From Diplosphaera chodatii (lineage: Eukaryota; Chlorophyta; Trebouxiophyceae; Prasiolales; Stichococcaceae): a DNA stretch of 64,000 nucleotides. Position 1 is the stretch's first letter. The number at the start of each line of letters is the position of its first letter. The position numbers were made by a program, and so were the translations under genes. Shown here piece after piece: positions 1 through 12,208 of the stretch. The notes under the pieces were generated by a model that made no database searches, was not told the DNA's origin, and saw nothing but the letters and a program-made list of their open reading frames with translations. The stretch lies in contig JAALGY010000031.1 in the NCBI GenBank assembly GCA_032358165.1, forward strand, positions 806,001 to 870,000, written 5' to 3'.

Positions 1-3000
1 CGCCGTCCGGGCCCACAAAGGCGCCTGCACGGCTCAACATCCGTTCAGACCTGCCTGTAAGCATGATGAAACAGCCTCTGGAGATGACCTGCGGATGTGG
101 CACGATGTGGCTGGAACCCTTGTCACTCACATGCCCTGCTGCAGGGTGAGCATGCAAATGACACAGCAGCGGAAGGGACAGAGGTAACTTGACGGTTTCG
201 GTTCCACAAGCGGCTGGACAGCGCCTCACCGCCCTGGATGTGCTCATCGGCGAGCGTCTCGCCGAACTTCTCGGGCGGCGCGGCCACGGTGCCGCGCAGC
301 AGCAAGCCCAGGCGCGACAGGAACACCTCCCGGAAGTTGCGCCCCCGCTCCTTGAGCTTGTCCGGCGCCAGGTCCGACAGCTCCGTCTGCACAGGGCAAG
401 TACATACTTTGTGATGGCCAGACTTAATGTGCACAGAGCAGCTCTGCCAGTGCTCTTTTACATTGCCCTGCATCAAGAACGGCCACCTTGCTTGCAAAGC
501 AGCGGTGTGGCTGCGCCTTACATATGACAGCGACAGTTCCTGCCATACTCCATCGCACCACACCTGCGTCTCCTGCAGCTTGGCGGCGGCGGAGCGGAAC
601 TCGCGCTCCAGCAGCGGCACGATGGCCGGCACATTCTCCAGGTACCTGCAAGCCGGTGGCGTGTGCGTTGATGCAACTCTCCTCAAGTTGAGCACATGCA
701 GAAGGCTCCTGCAACACCAAGAGGCGTAGGGGTGCTGTGCACGCTGTAGGTGTGTGATGAGGCGGTGTGCCGGGGGCAGGCAAGCACCGGCGCTGCAGCA
801 GCTGCTCCAGGAAGCGGCGCAGCTGGCTGACGCCGATGCGGGCGCGCTCCCCCTTGTCCAGCGGCCGCCCCATGCGCGTCTGCCACAATGCACACTCACA
901 TCAGTGCAACCATGCAGGAGCACGCCTGGTGAGCATGGCAGGCCAGCGACATCTTCTGCCGCAATCTTGGCCCATCTTGAGGCACAACTGCACTATAGCC
1001 ACATGCAGATGACGGGGCGATGTCGATGCTGTAAAGCAACCCCAAGCTGTGGAAGGCTGGGCGCCTGCCAGCGTCGAGCATGGGCGCTGCAGCTGCGCAC
1101 CTCCAGGACAGCCACGTCGGCGTCCTCCTGGGAGCGCACCGCCTCCCGGAAGCGCTCGTTGGAGTGGAACAGCGCGTCCTTCGACCCGCCCACCCGCCCC
1201 GACGGCACCGACCTGCGCCAGCACAACACCAAAGCAGCGGTGACGCCAGCGCTGCCTGATCAAGATGAGGTTTGCAAGTCCAGAGTCCTTGAGAGTCCTT
1301 GAGAGTCCTTGAGTGCCACTGTGCAGTTCAGTTGGCCTGTCCAACATGTCCAGCCTGACCGACAAGAGGGCCTAGCGCTGGATCAGCATCGATCCCTGCA
1401 GCTTACCAGCAGCCAACTGGGCACAGCCTGTGAAGACAATGGCGGGAAGGCAACCACCGAAGAATGCGCACGTGAAGAAGGGGGAGCCGCCCAACATGGA
1501 GGGCTCCAGCTGGCGGCCGGGCGGGTGCAGGAACAGCTCCACGTCCTGGCCGCGGGCGAACTGCGGGATGCGGGTGTCCAGCTTGGTGCTCACCATCACC
1601 GTGCGCGCCAGGTTCGGGTCCGTCTGCAGCAGGAGGACAGGACGGCTTGACTGATCGTAATGTCAGTATATTGAGCTAAAGGGTACAAGAGATGGAAACA
1701 CCATTGTTTGATATGAGACATGACATTGCCAGGCCTGCTGAACTCTGGAGGAGCTCTGCCGGGCACAGGCGAGGTGCGGCACCACTCTCTGCCAGCCGCA
1801 CCTGCATGACCAGGCGGCGGGTGGTGGCGTTGGACCAGTCGTTGGAGTCCTCCAGGCACAGGATGATGTACTCTTTCTGCTCCATTTTGGCGCGCACCAT
1901 GCCCTCCACCTGCCGGGTGCATCAGTGGTGGTCGCTACTGAATGGCACATTGGTTACTACATGTTGCTACATCCTAACATCTGGACTGGCGGGGCAGCAG
2001 CGTGCGCACGGGCATGCGCACCTGCCGAGCGCTGGCCTGCAGCTGCCCGTTGCGCTTGCCGGGTGCTGCCGAGATCAGGCCTGCATGTTGAGCCGGTGGC
2101 ATGCGTGAGGCGCAACACAGAACCGATTGCCGATGGCAGCCTCAGTTTGACAGGCATCCTGCTCCTTGCTGCCTGGTCTCCTTCCTGTAAACGACCTCAC
2201 CCGGGGTGTCGATGATGGAAAGATTGGGGCAATACTTGTACTCCATGCGCACGATGATCTCCTTGGCCCAGAACTGGTGCTCCCGCTCCAGCCGTGAGTT
2301 CTCGTTCTCAATGTACTCCTGTACAAACAAGTTTCAGCTGGGATATCGCTGAACCAGCAGCAGGGGACTGCATGTCTGTCGGACAGTCTACCAATGGTAC
2401 ACAGGCTGAGCTACCCAAGAACACATCCACTCCGCCATTAAAGTCTGGCGATATCATGCTGTCGGTAGCATCATGGACCATCAGGCGGTTGTGCCCCGTG
2501 CGCGCCATTCTCAGCGCACCTGCAGCTCCTCCAGGGTGACCTCCTGGTCGCCAAAGTCCTCGGTGACGAGGAAGCACTGCGGCTGCACGCACCCCGCGTT
2601 GTACTGCATGTGCAGCGTGATGGGGCGCCGCGTCTTGGTGCCCCCGCCCACGTGGTTGAACTGGAAGCCCATCAGCGCCTCGATCAGCGCTGCAACGAGC
2701 AAAAATGCGCCGTCAGCCGCGGTGCTTGCGGGGCACAGCGAAGCAGTTTGGCGGTCACTATGCTGCAGCTGCGCCTGCTGAGCACCCCAGTGGTGACGAT
2801 ACCGCAGACGCCCTGCTGCCTGAGTGACTGCTGCGCAGCCCCGGTATGCAGGCTGTCGCACCATGCTGCCAGCTGGACCTCGCACTCCGGATGGTGAGTG
2901 GCCTGTGTTTGTCTCGGAGGGCAAGCCCACAGGTGCTGAGGATGCTGCGTGAGCTGCGTCCTCACCTGACTTGCCGTCGGTCTGGTGGCCGACGACCAGG

Positions 3001-3867
3001 ATGGCGGGCGCATCGAAGGGCTTCTCGAAGTCCTGCGCCAGGGAGTGCAGGTCGTTGTACGCCTCGTACAGCCGCTCGTTGCCGCTGCGGAAGACGGTGC
3101 TGCTGCGCTCCGGCGACACCTCCGGCACTCCGCCTGCGCAGACAGGCGCACAAAGGGTGCTTGGTCGCGTGATGGGGCGAAAGCACTGGAGTTATTGCAG
3201 CCGCGCAGTGTGCACGTGCGACAGAGGATCGCTGCCGGCTGCTCCGTGCATTATGGGGTCGGCCGAAAGAGAGGTGTAATGATTGTCACGTGAGCGCCCC
3301 ACAATGCACCCAGAACACTGTGCTGCAGCACATCTTGTGTGCTGCCCCGTCAAATGCTGAAGCGCAGTACACAGATGTGCATCGCAATAAGTATGTGCGC
3401 CATGTGGAGTGGGCCGAAGCGTTGTCTGCACCCGGCACGGCGGTGCGACCAGTGGGTGTGCTGCGACACATAGCAAGCGCAGCCAGCAAGCCGACAGCTT
3501 GCAGCAGCTGTCAGCCCTCAGTGTTGCTGTGTCAACAGTTGATAGTCGCAGCATGCAGCTGGCAAAACACCCCTGACTGCCCACTGATCGCCCGACTCGA
3601 CCGTTTGCCCAGCGGACCTGGTCCCCACCGACAGGTGGTAACAACGGTGGCTGCTGCACTACTTTGCCGGCACGTATTGCCCGCAACGGCAACAAGCTCC
3701 GCTGTAGACTGCAGCTTACATACGCCACTTCCGGCAAGCTTGCCGTGCTTGCAGCTCGTTCAAAGTTTGTGTTTGGGCGTCGGACCTGCCGCTGGTCGGG
3801 CGGTGCGCCTGCTGGATGACGATGGACTCCTGTTCTCGTCATTGCCGGCATCCATGCTGGCGTACAT
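1..3867 (-). CDS. DRP5B: ARC5/DRP5B plastid-division dynamin, C-terminal part cut by window edge
   Basis: Dynamin-family GTPase that constricts the chloroplast from the cytosolic side during plastid division. Spliced minus-strand exons give the ARC5 order: LYEAYNDLHSLAQDF, then the P-loop in VVGHQTDGKS (about 3133-2966), ALIEALMGFQFNHVGGGTK (2689-2520), KYCPNLSIIDTPG with the G3 DTPG (2318-2201), VRAKMEQKEYIILCLEDS (about 1915-1800), STKLDTRIPQF with the G4 TKLD (about 1625-1475), SVPSGRVGG (about 1220), the LDKGERARIGVSQLRRFLE block (about 880-790), and APPEKFGETLADE (about 300-230). Roughly the first 400 residues are present; the rest lies left of base 1. The proposed start is ATG at 3867: a short Ser-rich exon (MYASMDAGNDENRSPS..., 3867-3786) whose phase-1 donor joins the P-loop exon in frame. 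Identity is secure; the first exon is inference. Confidence 0.88.
1282..1311. repeat. three exact copies of a 10-bp unit in a DRP5B intron
   Basis: AGAGTCCTTG is repeated three times head to tail (1282-1291, 1292-1301, 1302-1311). It lies in the intron between the exons at about 1475 and 1220, so it should not affect the protein. It looks like a small minisatellite. Confidence 0.9.
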
Positions 3868-4775
3868 GCTGTCCTGTGACGTCCTGACGGACCTGCCAGC
3901 GGCGTGCGACGCCAGCCAGCGCTCCGCACCGGGCATTGCTGGCGGGATCCGGCTGGACGTGCGTCTGTGGCTGAGATTGTCAGCTGCAGGGCTGCATTGC
4001 CGCACAACACTCGCTTGCAACTGCGTCGCCCAGGCGCTGTGTCCAACGCCTGTGAACTGTGAGTGTATTGCTCTGACAGAGCTTGCTCTGTGCCTCTGTC
4101 CTCTGACTGTCGGACTTCATAATGCCAGGGTTTACTGTTGACTGTCAGACTGTCTGACGAGGCAAACACGAAAGCGAGGTTTGTCAGAGTCAGCAAAGCT
4201 GTGGAGGAAAGTGCATCGCATATAGTTATCAACAGTATTACAGCGCGCATGAAATTGTGCTGTGCACACACACACAAGCAGCAATTCTCAAAAATATCCA
4301 GCAACGAGACCTAATCTACACCCTCAAGTCTGTCAGCATGCACCAACTTGGAAGAAGGCATGATAACTGCAAAGTTCATAGTCAAACACATCATGGTTTG
4401 CAGCATGATCCTGCTGGAATTGCAGCGCATACAATACGATGCTGGTGCTTGAGGCACGTCGTCCTTGCGCCAACCGTGTTGCAAGCTGACGACAGCCATC
4501 TGCACAATGCGCCCATAGAAGGGTCTGGTTCATTAGACGACTGGCTGCTCTCATGCGGCAGCGATGGTTGAGCTCGAGCACTTAGGTGTTATCAGACTGC
4601 CCGCCTTCCCTGTGCTCATGGTTCCTCCCCTGCTCCGCCTGCAGTCGCACAGCTGTGTACCATGGCCGGCGGCACTCGTCCGTGGCATAGCACATGGCTG
4701 GCTTGAGGCCGAGCCTGCAGGCTAGACGCTCCTGCATGCGGCAGTACTTGCAGACAGAAGAACCAACAACCCAGT
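3868..4775. other. intergenic region between DRP5B 5' end and aquaporin A 3' end
   Basis: No supported gene. Open frames run on both strands (283 codons plus, 370 codons minus across 3192-4304), but their translations are Cys/His/Arg-rich with no recognisable domain, and they overlap each other and the proposed DRP5B first exon. A short CA run sits near 4264-4276. The segment probably holds the DRP5B promoter and the 3' end of the aquaporin transcript. Confidence 0.5.
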
Positions 4776-7700
4776 CTAGCACACCTCGTTCTCGGGGCTG
4801 TCTTGGTCGTCGGAGCCTCCTCCCATAAGCTCTGGCTCAGCCACCTTGCCGAACTGGGGGCCGGTGCCATCTGCAAACATCATGTGCACGCCATTACCCT
4901 GCTAATATGGCACGCAGCTGCATGTGCACCGATAACAACGTGCTGCACGGTCGATAACATAGATGCCGGCATGCAAATCGCAAGGCTGACAAACGAGGCA
5001 GCTTGATTGCTCACATAATGGCCAGCTCAGAAGGCCTGCACAGGCGCCGCCTAGCATTTCTCCCAACACGAATGCCCATATGCTACCTGCACACAGCATT
5101 GCAGGCGTCTGATGCAGCACCACCTGCAAAAATGGCTGCAGTGCTGCACAGTTGTGTGATCATGCCTGACTATACTGCATACTGCTGATTGTGCAGACAA
5201 ATAAAGCTTGGTAAGTGTGCACGGGCTCTCTGCAGGGCGTATACCTCCATAGCAATGGAACACAGCAGCAGGACCCAGTGCTCTTGCAGGGTTCAGTGCA
5301 GCCTGTGCAGCACACAAGTTGCTGAGAAAATTGTTGCAGGGCAGCAGTGCTGAGACAGACATTCTGTTGGCGAGGCGCACTCGCCAATGCAACAAGGATG
5401 GTCAGCGCAATCGAAGGTGCAGGTGACAGCCCAGACCCATCATCGTGCAGCTGCTGCCTATTGCTCACCCCGGTGTAGCCGCCTGCGCAGTTGGCAGCGC
5501 CCCACAGCGACAGCTGCATGGTGAAACATGACACACCTTATTTTGCAGTACTGCAGAGACAGCACACTCGTGAGCAGCGCGCACACCTCAGCTGAGGTGC
5601 AGAGACTGCAACTCAGGCACAAATTGCTGCTGTGACTCACCCCAATGGCCAGCGGCCTGCATCCAGCACACTTACCTTGTCAGCATCGTGAATGATAGGG
5701 TTGTCGAACCATACAACTAAGCCGACGTGCCACAGTTAAGACGAGATTACAGCCGTGGCAGGGGCATGCAGCCGACCCGCTGACATTCATGCATGCCTCA
5801 CCCGACGTTGCCGAATGATGGCTTGCCAATGGCCACAGCGTACACAGTTGCCACGAGCAGGAATGTGCTGAACGTCTCCCTGTGGGGCACACACGGAGGT
5901 CAAGCGTCTGCCTGTCTGCCCTGCATGACAGCTCGGCGATGAGTCACCAAGCTCAGTGCTTCTGCCCTGTCACTACGGGGTTTGGCGTACCAGCCGAAAG
6001 CCTGTGCTTTGCTGACGCCCGCGGCGGGTGCGAAGCAGGAAGTAGTGGCCACGCCCACTGACAGACCTGGTTTTAGGCCAACCTACACACCATGCGTCAC
6101 AGGCTGTCAGTCTTGCTAGCGCCACTTTTCCAGCAGCTCTTTTCCAGGACCAGTTTCAGCACATAATGCTCAGGTTAGTCAAACTGGACGTTGAGCATGA
6201 GTGCCGGTGTGGCAACTTGCCGTGAGCAGCGTGCCGATGATACCACCTGAGATTTGAGCAACCCAATACAGGAAGCCTTTCACCAGGGAGATATGCCCCT
6301 GCGCAGACACAGCAGCGCAACAATTTCAGGAGGCAGTTGATCCTCGACTGTTGGTCTGCTGCATCAACAATGTCTGATCACTTTCCCAGTCCAAGCAACA
6401 ATTGGCATGTAGAACACTGCACGAACAGCAGACAACAACACCGACTCTGCTGCCGCGCACCGTGATCATCGTGGCGAATGTCACCTGCAGCAAGGTGCAC
6501 AAAACGGTGTTGCATCAGCCTGAGTGCTGTGCCATGTGCGACCTGGCAGAAGTGGAGAGTCACATTGCAAAACTGGGCAGCTGCATGCATGAGAACCCAC
6601 CGCAGGGTTCAGGTGGCCGCCACTGATATTGGCAGTGATCTGCAGGGTATGCACAGCCAGGGATGATGGTCGCTATAGACCAACTGTTGTGCTACCATGC
6701 AGATGACCATCTGCTCTTCAGGCCAGAGTCGAGAAGAACTTACATAAATGAGAACAGCAAGCACCAGCCCTGCATGAACACAGGTGGGTCCGCATCAATG
6801 AGCAGCTTTGTCTTGAGCAGCCCAACAGAAGGAATGCCAACATCTGTGCGCAATGAAACTGTTGCTCATGAATGGTAGTCACAGCATCATTGCAATTGGC
6901 AGGAGACCGAATTCACCATTGCCAGCCGGCGCAAAGGCTGGCGTGACGCTGTTGCCAAAAAGCGAGAAGAGCATCACTCCCAGGAACTCCATCAGAAGCG
7001 CGAAGAGGAATAGGCGGCCGGCAAGCTTCCCTGCATGGATACTCTCCCACAGGTCACCTCTGATGCATGCGATCTTCGCTGCACCTACACCGTCAGTATA
7101 ATGTGTGCACGCTTGCACCAGGCCCGCTGCATGCACATGTTGATCTGGTCAGACCTCTTGTCTCCATCATGCTGAGTGAACCGGCGTGACTGACCTGACT
7201 GGATGACGAGCAGCCCGCCGCCCTCGTCGGCAGTGAGGCCGCCGCTGCCCTTGCCTTTCTTCTTGTACGGCTTTCCGCCCTTGTGGCTGTTGTTGTTGCC
7301 GTTGTTGCCTGGCCCGACCAGCAGGCCGCTGCCATCCTGCCTCCTGTCGTTCCCTTGCCTCGGGGCTGCGGCGTCGCCCCTGTTGCAGCACCAGCAGTAT
7401 CAGTTGCAGCTGGTGGGGCGCTGCGGGGGCTGGCAGCTCAGCGGTAGCTTCTATGTGCCAAGGCATTGGCCCAGGCACCCGCTAGCGTTGATGCCGGGCA
7501 GCCACCTGTCTCCATTACCACTTAAAGGATGAAACAGCTTGCCGCGGTTCCATACTGCGTGGCGGAACATCTGCCAAAGCTGTCGGACCAAAGCTGTGCG
7601 TACGGCAATCAGCTCTACTAAAGCGCGTAAGCACAACAGCTGCTTACAAGAGTGTGTGCAGTTTGCATGCAAGCTCATATTTCACACGCCGTCGATCGGC

Positions 7701-7982
7701 GAGACGAGGCCCAACGGCCGCAGAGATAGCGTGCAAGACACCAGCAGCATGGCTGGGGAGCACATGCAGCCGCAGAAGCTACCATACCATGCGCGCTTAC
7801 CCTCGAACCCGACGCCCGGTGCTAGGAAAGCCCATCCGGCCTCGCGGCGGCGCCGCACCGTCCGACTGCTGGTGTTGCACCTGCGGCGTGTGCGCTGGGT
7901 ATGATTGATCGATGGTACCGGATGCGGTTCGCGTTGGTCTGCCTCCAAAAGCACTTCGAAGTGAAGTCCAGCGCTGGGACAT
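4776..7982 (-). CDS. aquaporin / MIP-family channel, copy A
   Basis: Six-helix membrane channel of the major intrinsic protein family, for water or small neutral solutes. ATG at 7982 begins MSQRWTSLRSAFGGRP. A hydrophilic Asn/Gly/Lys-rich N-terminal exon follows (about 7370-7200). Helix 1 is FALLMEFLGVMLFSLFGNS (about 7050-6910); then the short GLVLAVLIY exon; the first NPA loop ITANISGGHLNPAVG (about 6644-6600); VTFATMIT; GHISLVKGFLYWVAQISGG (about 6300-6221); VGLKPGLSVG (6082-5986); helix exon TFSTFLLVATVYAVAIGKP (about 5885-5810); a 16-nt microexon (5641-5656); LSLWGAANCAGGYTG; the second NPA loop AALNPARALGPAAVF (about 5300-5240), with the selectivity-filter Arg after NPA; and a last helix MLGGACAGLLSWPLC. 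The acidic C-terminal tail stops at TAG 4776. The channel is shared with copy B exon for exon; the N-terminal and C-terminal tails differ most. Substrate cannot be told from sequence. Confidence 0.88.
5641..5656 (-). other. 16-nt microexon in aquaporin A
   Basis: Bases 5656-5641 (minus) are flanked by an upstream CTGCAG acceptor and a GTGAGT donor. They complete a Gly codon and encode PLAIG between the IGKPSFGNV exon and the LSLWGAANCAGGYTG exon, keeping phase on both sides. Copy B has an equivalent microexon of the same length. Confidence 0.8.
6083..6220 (-). other. GC-AG intron in aquaporin A
   Basis: The exon ends in codons for GTLLT (...CTGCTCACG). The intron starts GCAAGTTGCC and ends GTGTAG, before GTTGGCCTAAAACC (VGLKPG). 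The reading frame requires this phase-0 junction, and no in-frame GT is available at that point. The same GC donor occurs in copy B. Confidence 0.75.
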
Positions 7983-9139
7983 GGCTTGCCGGCCGGTGCG
8001 GACGCCGACTGACAAAGCGTGTTATTTCATGCATGGATTGCAGCTTCTGCGCACGGGCGCAAAAAAGCGAGGAAACTGAACCCCCTGTCAGACGGGAGCA
8101 CCAGTGATGAGCCGGTGACCCGGTGTGCACAACTTGTGGCATTGCTAATGCGCAAATTTAGAGCAAACGTGGGACGTGCTCGCCAGGCAGCGCTCTGTCC
8201 TGCGCTATCACTCTGGTCTGCAGCAAGCTCACATGAGGTGTTAAAGATGTTACTGAAATTGTCTGCGCATCTCCTGCGTCCTGATGTCTGCCATTATCAT
8301 ACAGAAGCAGGGTGCGGTGCGATAAGACTCGTCGCACGCCAGGCAGCACGACACACTCACGCGGCACCAGTTGCATGAAAGCATGCCAGGGGTGCGCAGT
8401 CAGCAACGCAAGCTTTGTGGCTGAACTTCGCTGCACACAGGTTGGAACACAATTTGCGACCGGCATCGGCAAACAACCTTCGAATGTTCAGTGTAGCTCG
8501 GTGCGCCCACCATTCAGAATCAACCTTTCAGCATCAACCGCACCAACAAAGTGTGCAACACGTTGCAAGACCGTTTGTCTGACCAAATTTGCAGCACACA
8601 GGTTTATAGCATAGGGTACAGGTATGGCATGTAAGTAGTTTCAGTCCAAAAATTCCTGCAGATGCTGATGTCGCGGCAAGGTGTCATCAGTCAGGCGGCG
8701 CTGTGGTCAAGCATCACCAAAGGGAACCAATCACGGCATCGTGCCAGGCTGCCGGTGGACATTCGTTACTTTGCCGCCCGGGAACCGAACGCTCAGACGT
8801 GGTTGGCTAGTGGTGGGGACGGCTCCGCCCCGCCCCTTTCCGCTTGCACAGCCTGCCGGTTTGCCAATATCACGTGGGTTCATGCTGAGCAGTTTGGGCT
8901 TGTCCCCTACACTGATTGGGGCCAGCAGCATTGCTGTGGAGCATGCAGAACGCAACACGACAACATGTCAAGGCACATGGCGGGAACCTGCTGCTGAAGA
9001 AGCAATGTCGGCGCACCGCATGCATGATTGCTGGGTGCGCGCTCTGCCCCCTCCCCATGCGATCAAGGGTCTCCATGCGCTCCTGGTTGTCCGCCACCCG
9101 CTCAGCCTGCGCAAAGGCGTCGCCATCGCTGGGCAAGCT
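7983..9139. other. intergenic region between the two aquaporins
   Basis: Upstream region of aquaporin A and 3' flank of aquaporin B. No supported gene. A minus-strand reading at about 9136-9010 (AERVADNQERMETLDRMG) looks somewhat coding-like and could be an alternative last exon of aquaporin B, but I could not find a splice junction that keeps the frame. Confidence 0.4.
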
Positions 9140-12100
9140 TCATGAAGTCAATGGTCGTTGCGCTCGCCGGTACGCAGTATGAGAACAGGGATGTCTGGCC
9201 CAACTGCTGGGCTGGGCAGCCCCCAGAAACGCACAGTCGGTCATGCACAAAGTGGCACTAGGCACCTCGGCATCGTGGCTGTCATTCTGGCTGTCATCGG
9301 GGTCCACGGTGAACTCGTGGTCGATCGTCCGCAGGAACTCGCGCCCGGTGCCATCTGCAGGCGTGCATACGAGCGGTCACCGTGCCAGTGCGGTGTGGCC
9401 GCAGCGACATCCCAATGCGCAGGTGCCACAGGAGCGTGGCAGCGGCTAGCGACGCCGCCTGGACGCTGACAAGAGTGTCTGTGACTCACATAGTGGCCAG
9501 CTGAGGAGGCCGGCGCAGGCGCCGCCCAACATCTCCGCGACCACATACACCCAGATCTTGCCTGCATTTGAGACACCGCAGCTTGGTGCAGTATGTCAAG
9601 GCCTCTCTGCCATTGACACCGCACCATCTTGTACCGCGTCTGCGCACAGTGGACCACGTCCTGCCTGCCACTACCAGTGCAGGCGCAGCAGCACCAGGCT
9701 CATACCTCCGAAGCAGTGGAAGACGGCCGCGGGCCCCAGCGCGCGGGCAGGGTTCAGCGCAGCCTGTGTAGAAGTGCGGTGCTTCACAGGGCTGACTGAG
9801 TTGCAGGACCGTATGGGCCAAGCATCCAAGCACAGCGCAATGCACAGGGGATGTTCGCAGTGCATGGTGGCAGCTGCACGTTTCAGCATTGACTTCAGGC
9901 TAGGGCATCTTGCTGGCGCACCCCGGTGTAGCCGCCAGCGCAGTTGGCAGCGCCCCACAGCGAGAGCTGCATCACACAACATGACCAGGTTGATCCTCTG
10001 GAGACACCTGGTGGACTTCACCTCTAGATGCACATGGCGGACTGCACTTGGCATGGTGAAAGCCACTGAGCTGCCAGGGGTTGCACGATGCAATGTGTGA
10101 TCGCTCACCCCAACGACGAGTGGCCTGCAGAGCAGCGCAGCGGCACACTTGACATCATGTATAACTCGATGGCATGGCGTTAGATGAAAAACAGCAGGTG
10201 ATCAGCTTGCAGACTGGCAGCTGTCACGTGCAGCTCACCCGACATTGCCAAACGATGGCTTGCCAATTGCGACGGCGTACACAGCTGCTACCAACATGAA
10301 CGTGCTGAAAAACTCCCTGAAACATGTAGCACAGGGCAACGACGTGGGCAATTGTCATACACTAGCATGAAGCATGCACCAACGCCCTCGAGTGTCAGTC
10401 CGTCAAGGCTCTTGTCGACGCACCAGCCGAAAGATTGCGCTTTACTGACGTCTGTCCCCGGCACGAAACAAGCCACTGCTTCTGTGCCCACCGCCAGACC
10501 TGGCTTGAGGCCGACCTGCAACAACACAGCATGATGCGTGCGCATTGCCATGCTTCTCAGCATTATGTTGCCTGGACTCTATCCCCTCGTGCATGGCGGG
10601 CAGCCCTGTGCCCAACTTGCCGTGAGCAGCGTGCCGACGATGCCGCCGGTGATCTGAGCCACCCAGTACAGGAAGCCCTTGATGAGGGAGATGTGCCCCT
10701 GGTGCACGGCCATTCAGCGTCAGTCGTCTTCAGCTCAGGCAGAAGAAAGGCTGATTGCACGTTGTCCATCACTATCATCAAAAGCAGAACGGGCGTAGCA
10801 AGCTGCCCATGGCTCACCGTGATCATTGTGGCGAAGGTCACCTGCGGCAGGTGTGCAGGAGCTCAGAACAGAGTGCCATTGCTTCGTGCATGAACTGCAG
10901 GTTGTAAAAGGGGACCTAGCACCCACCGCAGGGTTCAAGTGCCCGCCGCTGACGTTGGCAGTGATCTGCAAAACATGAGGGTGCCTTCAGTGCACCCCCT
11001 CACGGCTCATTATGTCTGTAGCTTCAGCATGCACGGACGGTGGCACAGCACATCGTGACAGCCCGGACAACTTACGTAGATCAGGACAGCGAGCACAAGA
11101 CCTGCGAGCATCACAAGTGCTTTAGCAGTCTGATACACTGCAATGCTGCCACAAGCTCCTCCTCCACCCTTGTGGGGAGTGCCAGATATGTGCAAAGTGT
11201 GTCACAGACCAGCAGCCTCACCGTTGCCCGCAGGAGCAAACTCTGGAGTGACACTGTTGCCAAACAGCGAGAACAGCATCAGGCCCATGAACTCCATCCA
11301 GATCGAGAAGGCAAACTTGCGGCCCACAAGCCGGCCTGCGCCCCAACTCAGGCGTCATGCGATGCTGCACCACTACCCACCATGTCATTGCTAGTCGCAC
11401 AAGCAACACCTGTGTGGTTGTACGTGTGATGCACGACCTCTGGTTCACTGTCTGTCTGTGAGTCTCACCGTGCTGCACGACGAGCAGGCCACCCTCCTCG
11501 CCAGATTCCATGCCGTCTTTGCCGGGAGCTTTTCGCTTCGGCAGCTTGCTGTTCGCTCCCAGCATGAGGCCGCCGCCATCACGCCGGCGCTCTGCCTCTG
11601 ACCCGGATGAGGACCTGCTGGATCGAACACAGCAGAGGTCCCGTTGCAGGTATGAGAGGCACTGCGATGGCGGCAGCATGGCGGCAGCTTCTCCCTGCCC
11701 AGGGACACCGGCGATCGTCGCCGCTCGCATTACGCGGGCACAGCATCCTGTCGAAGCGCGTTTGGCTGCTTCACGTATGCGTCCCAACAACTGACTTGGC
11801 GACATGTGCTGTGCCGACCAGCCTCGAAGTTGTTGGTGTGGCCCCGGCTCAGGAGGCAGTACGCACATCTGGCTGGCATTGCAACTGGTATTATGATGCT
11901 TACAAAAGCTCATTCGGTGGCATGTGGGCGAAAGCCGGTCTGTTATGACCTATCGCTCCGGTGTGTGGAGGCAACAGCAACGGGTGTGGCGGGCACAACT
12001 CAGGGTCTGACCGCATGCGCGCGCACCCTCGACTCCGTTTCCCGAGGCCCGAGAACCCCATGCGGGCTCGGGGAGGCGTTTGAGCGTCCGGCCGCTGGCG

Positions 12101-12208
12101 GTGCACCTGCTGCGCTGGCTTCGAATACGGCCGATCGGCTGCACCGGCGGTCGTGTTCGATGGCCTACCCCCAAACAGGCTCCGGAGCGTGGTCCACCGA
12201 TCAGACAT
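9140..12208 (-). CDS. aquaporin / MIP-family channel, copy B
   Basis: Tandem paralogue of copy A on the same strand, with the same exon order. ATG at 12208 begins MSDRWTTLRSLFGGRPS. A Lys-rich linker contains SKLPKRKAPGKDG (about 11590-11470). Helix 1 is FSIWMEFMGLMLFSLFGNS (about 11340-11230). The tiny exon LVLAVLIY follows (about 11103-11077), then the first NPA loop ITANVSGGHLNPAVG (10966-10925), VTFATMIT, GHISLIKGFLYWVAQITGG (about 10705-10621), VGLKPGLAVG (10515-), FFSTFMLVAAVYAVAIGKP, the 16-nt microexon, LSLWGAANCAGGYTG, the second NPA loop AALNPARALGPAAVF (about 9765-9703) and MLGGACAGLLSWPLC (about 9545-9490). The C-terminal exon begins DGTGREFLRTIDHEF. Read through, it stops at TGA 9140; a further splice is possible, so the 3' end is uncertain. 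The tails differ most between copies, as expected after duplication. Confidence 0.86.
10109..10124 (-). other. 16-nt microexon in aquaporin B
   Basis: Bases 10124-10109 (minus) lie between a CTGCAG acceptor and a GTGAGC donor and encode the PLVVG equivalent of PLAIG in copy A. Length, phase and position match copy A. Confidence 0.8.
10516..10620 (-). other. GC-AG intron in aquaporin B
   Basis: The intron starts GCAAGTTGGG directly after ...CTGCTCACG and ends TTGCAG before GTCGGCCTCAAGCC. It sits at the same codon as the GC-AG intron of copy A. Confidence 0.75.

Noticed and set aside
3192..4304. 370-codon open frame on minus and an overlapping 283-codon frame on plus (3290-4141)
   Set aside because: Composition is Cys/His/Arg-rich without any domain. 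The two frames overlap on opposite strands, and the genuine DRP5B exons nearby are short and spliced.
9010..9136. Possible extra last exon of aquaporin B (AERVADNQERMETLDRMG)
   Set aside because: Coding-like, but no junction from the previous exon keeps the frame; mentioned only as an alternative.
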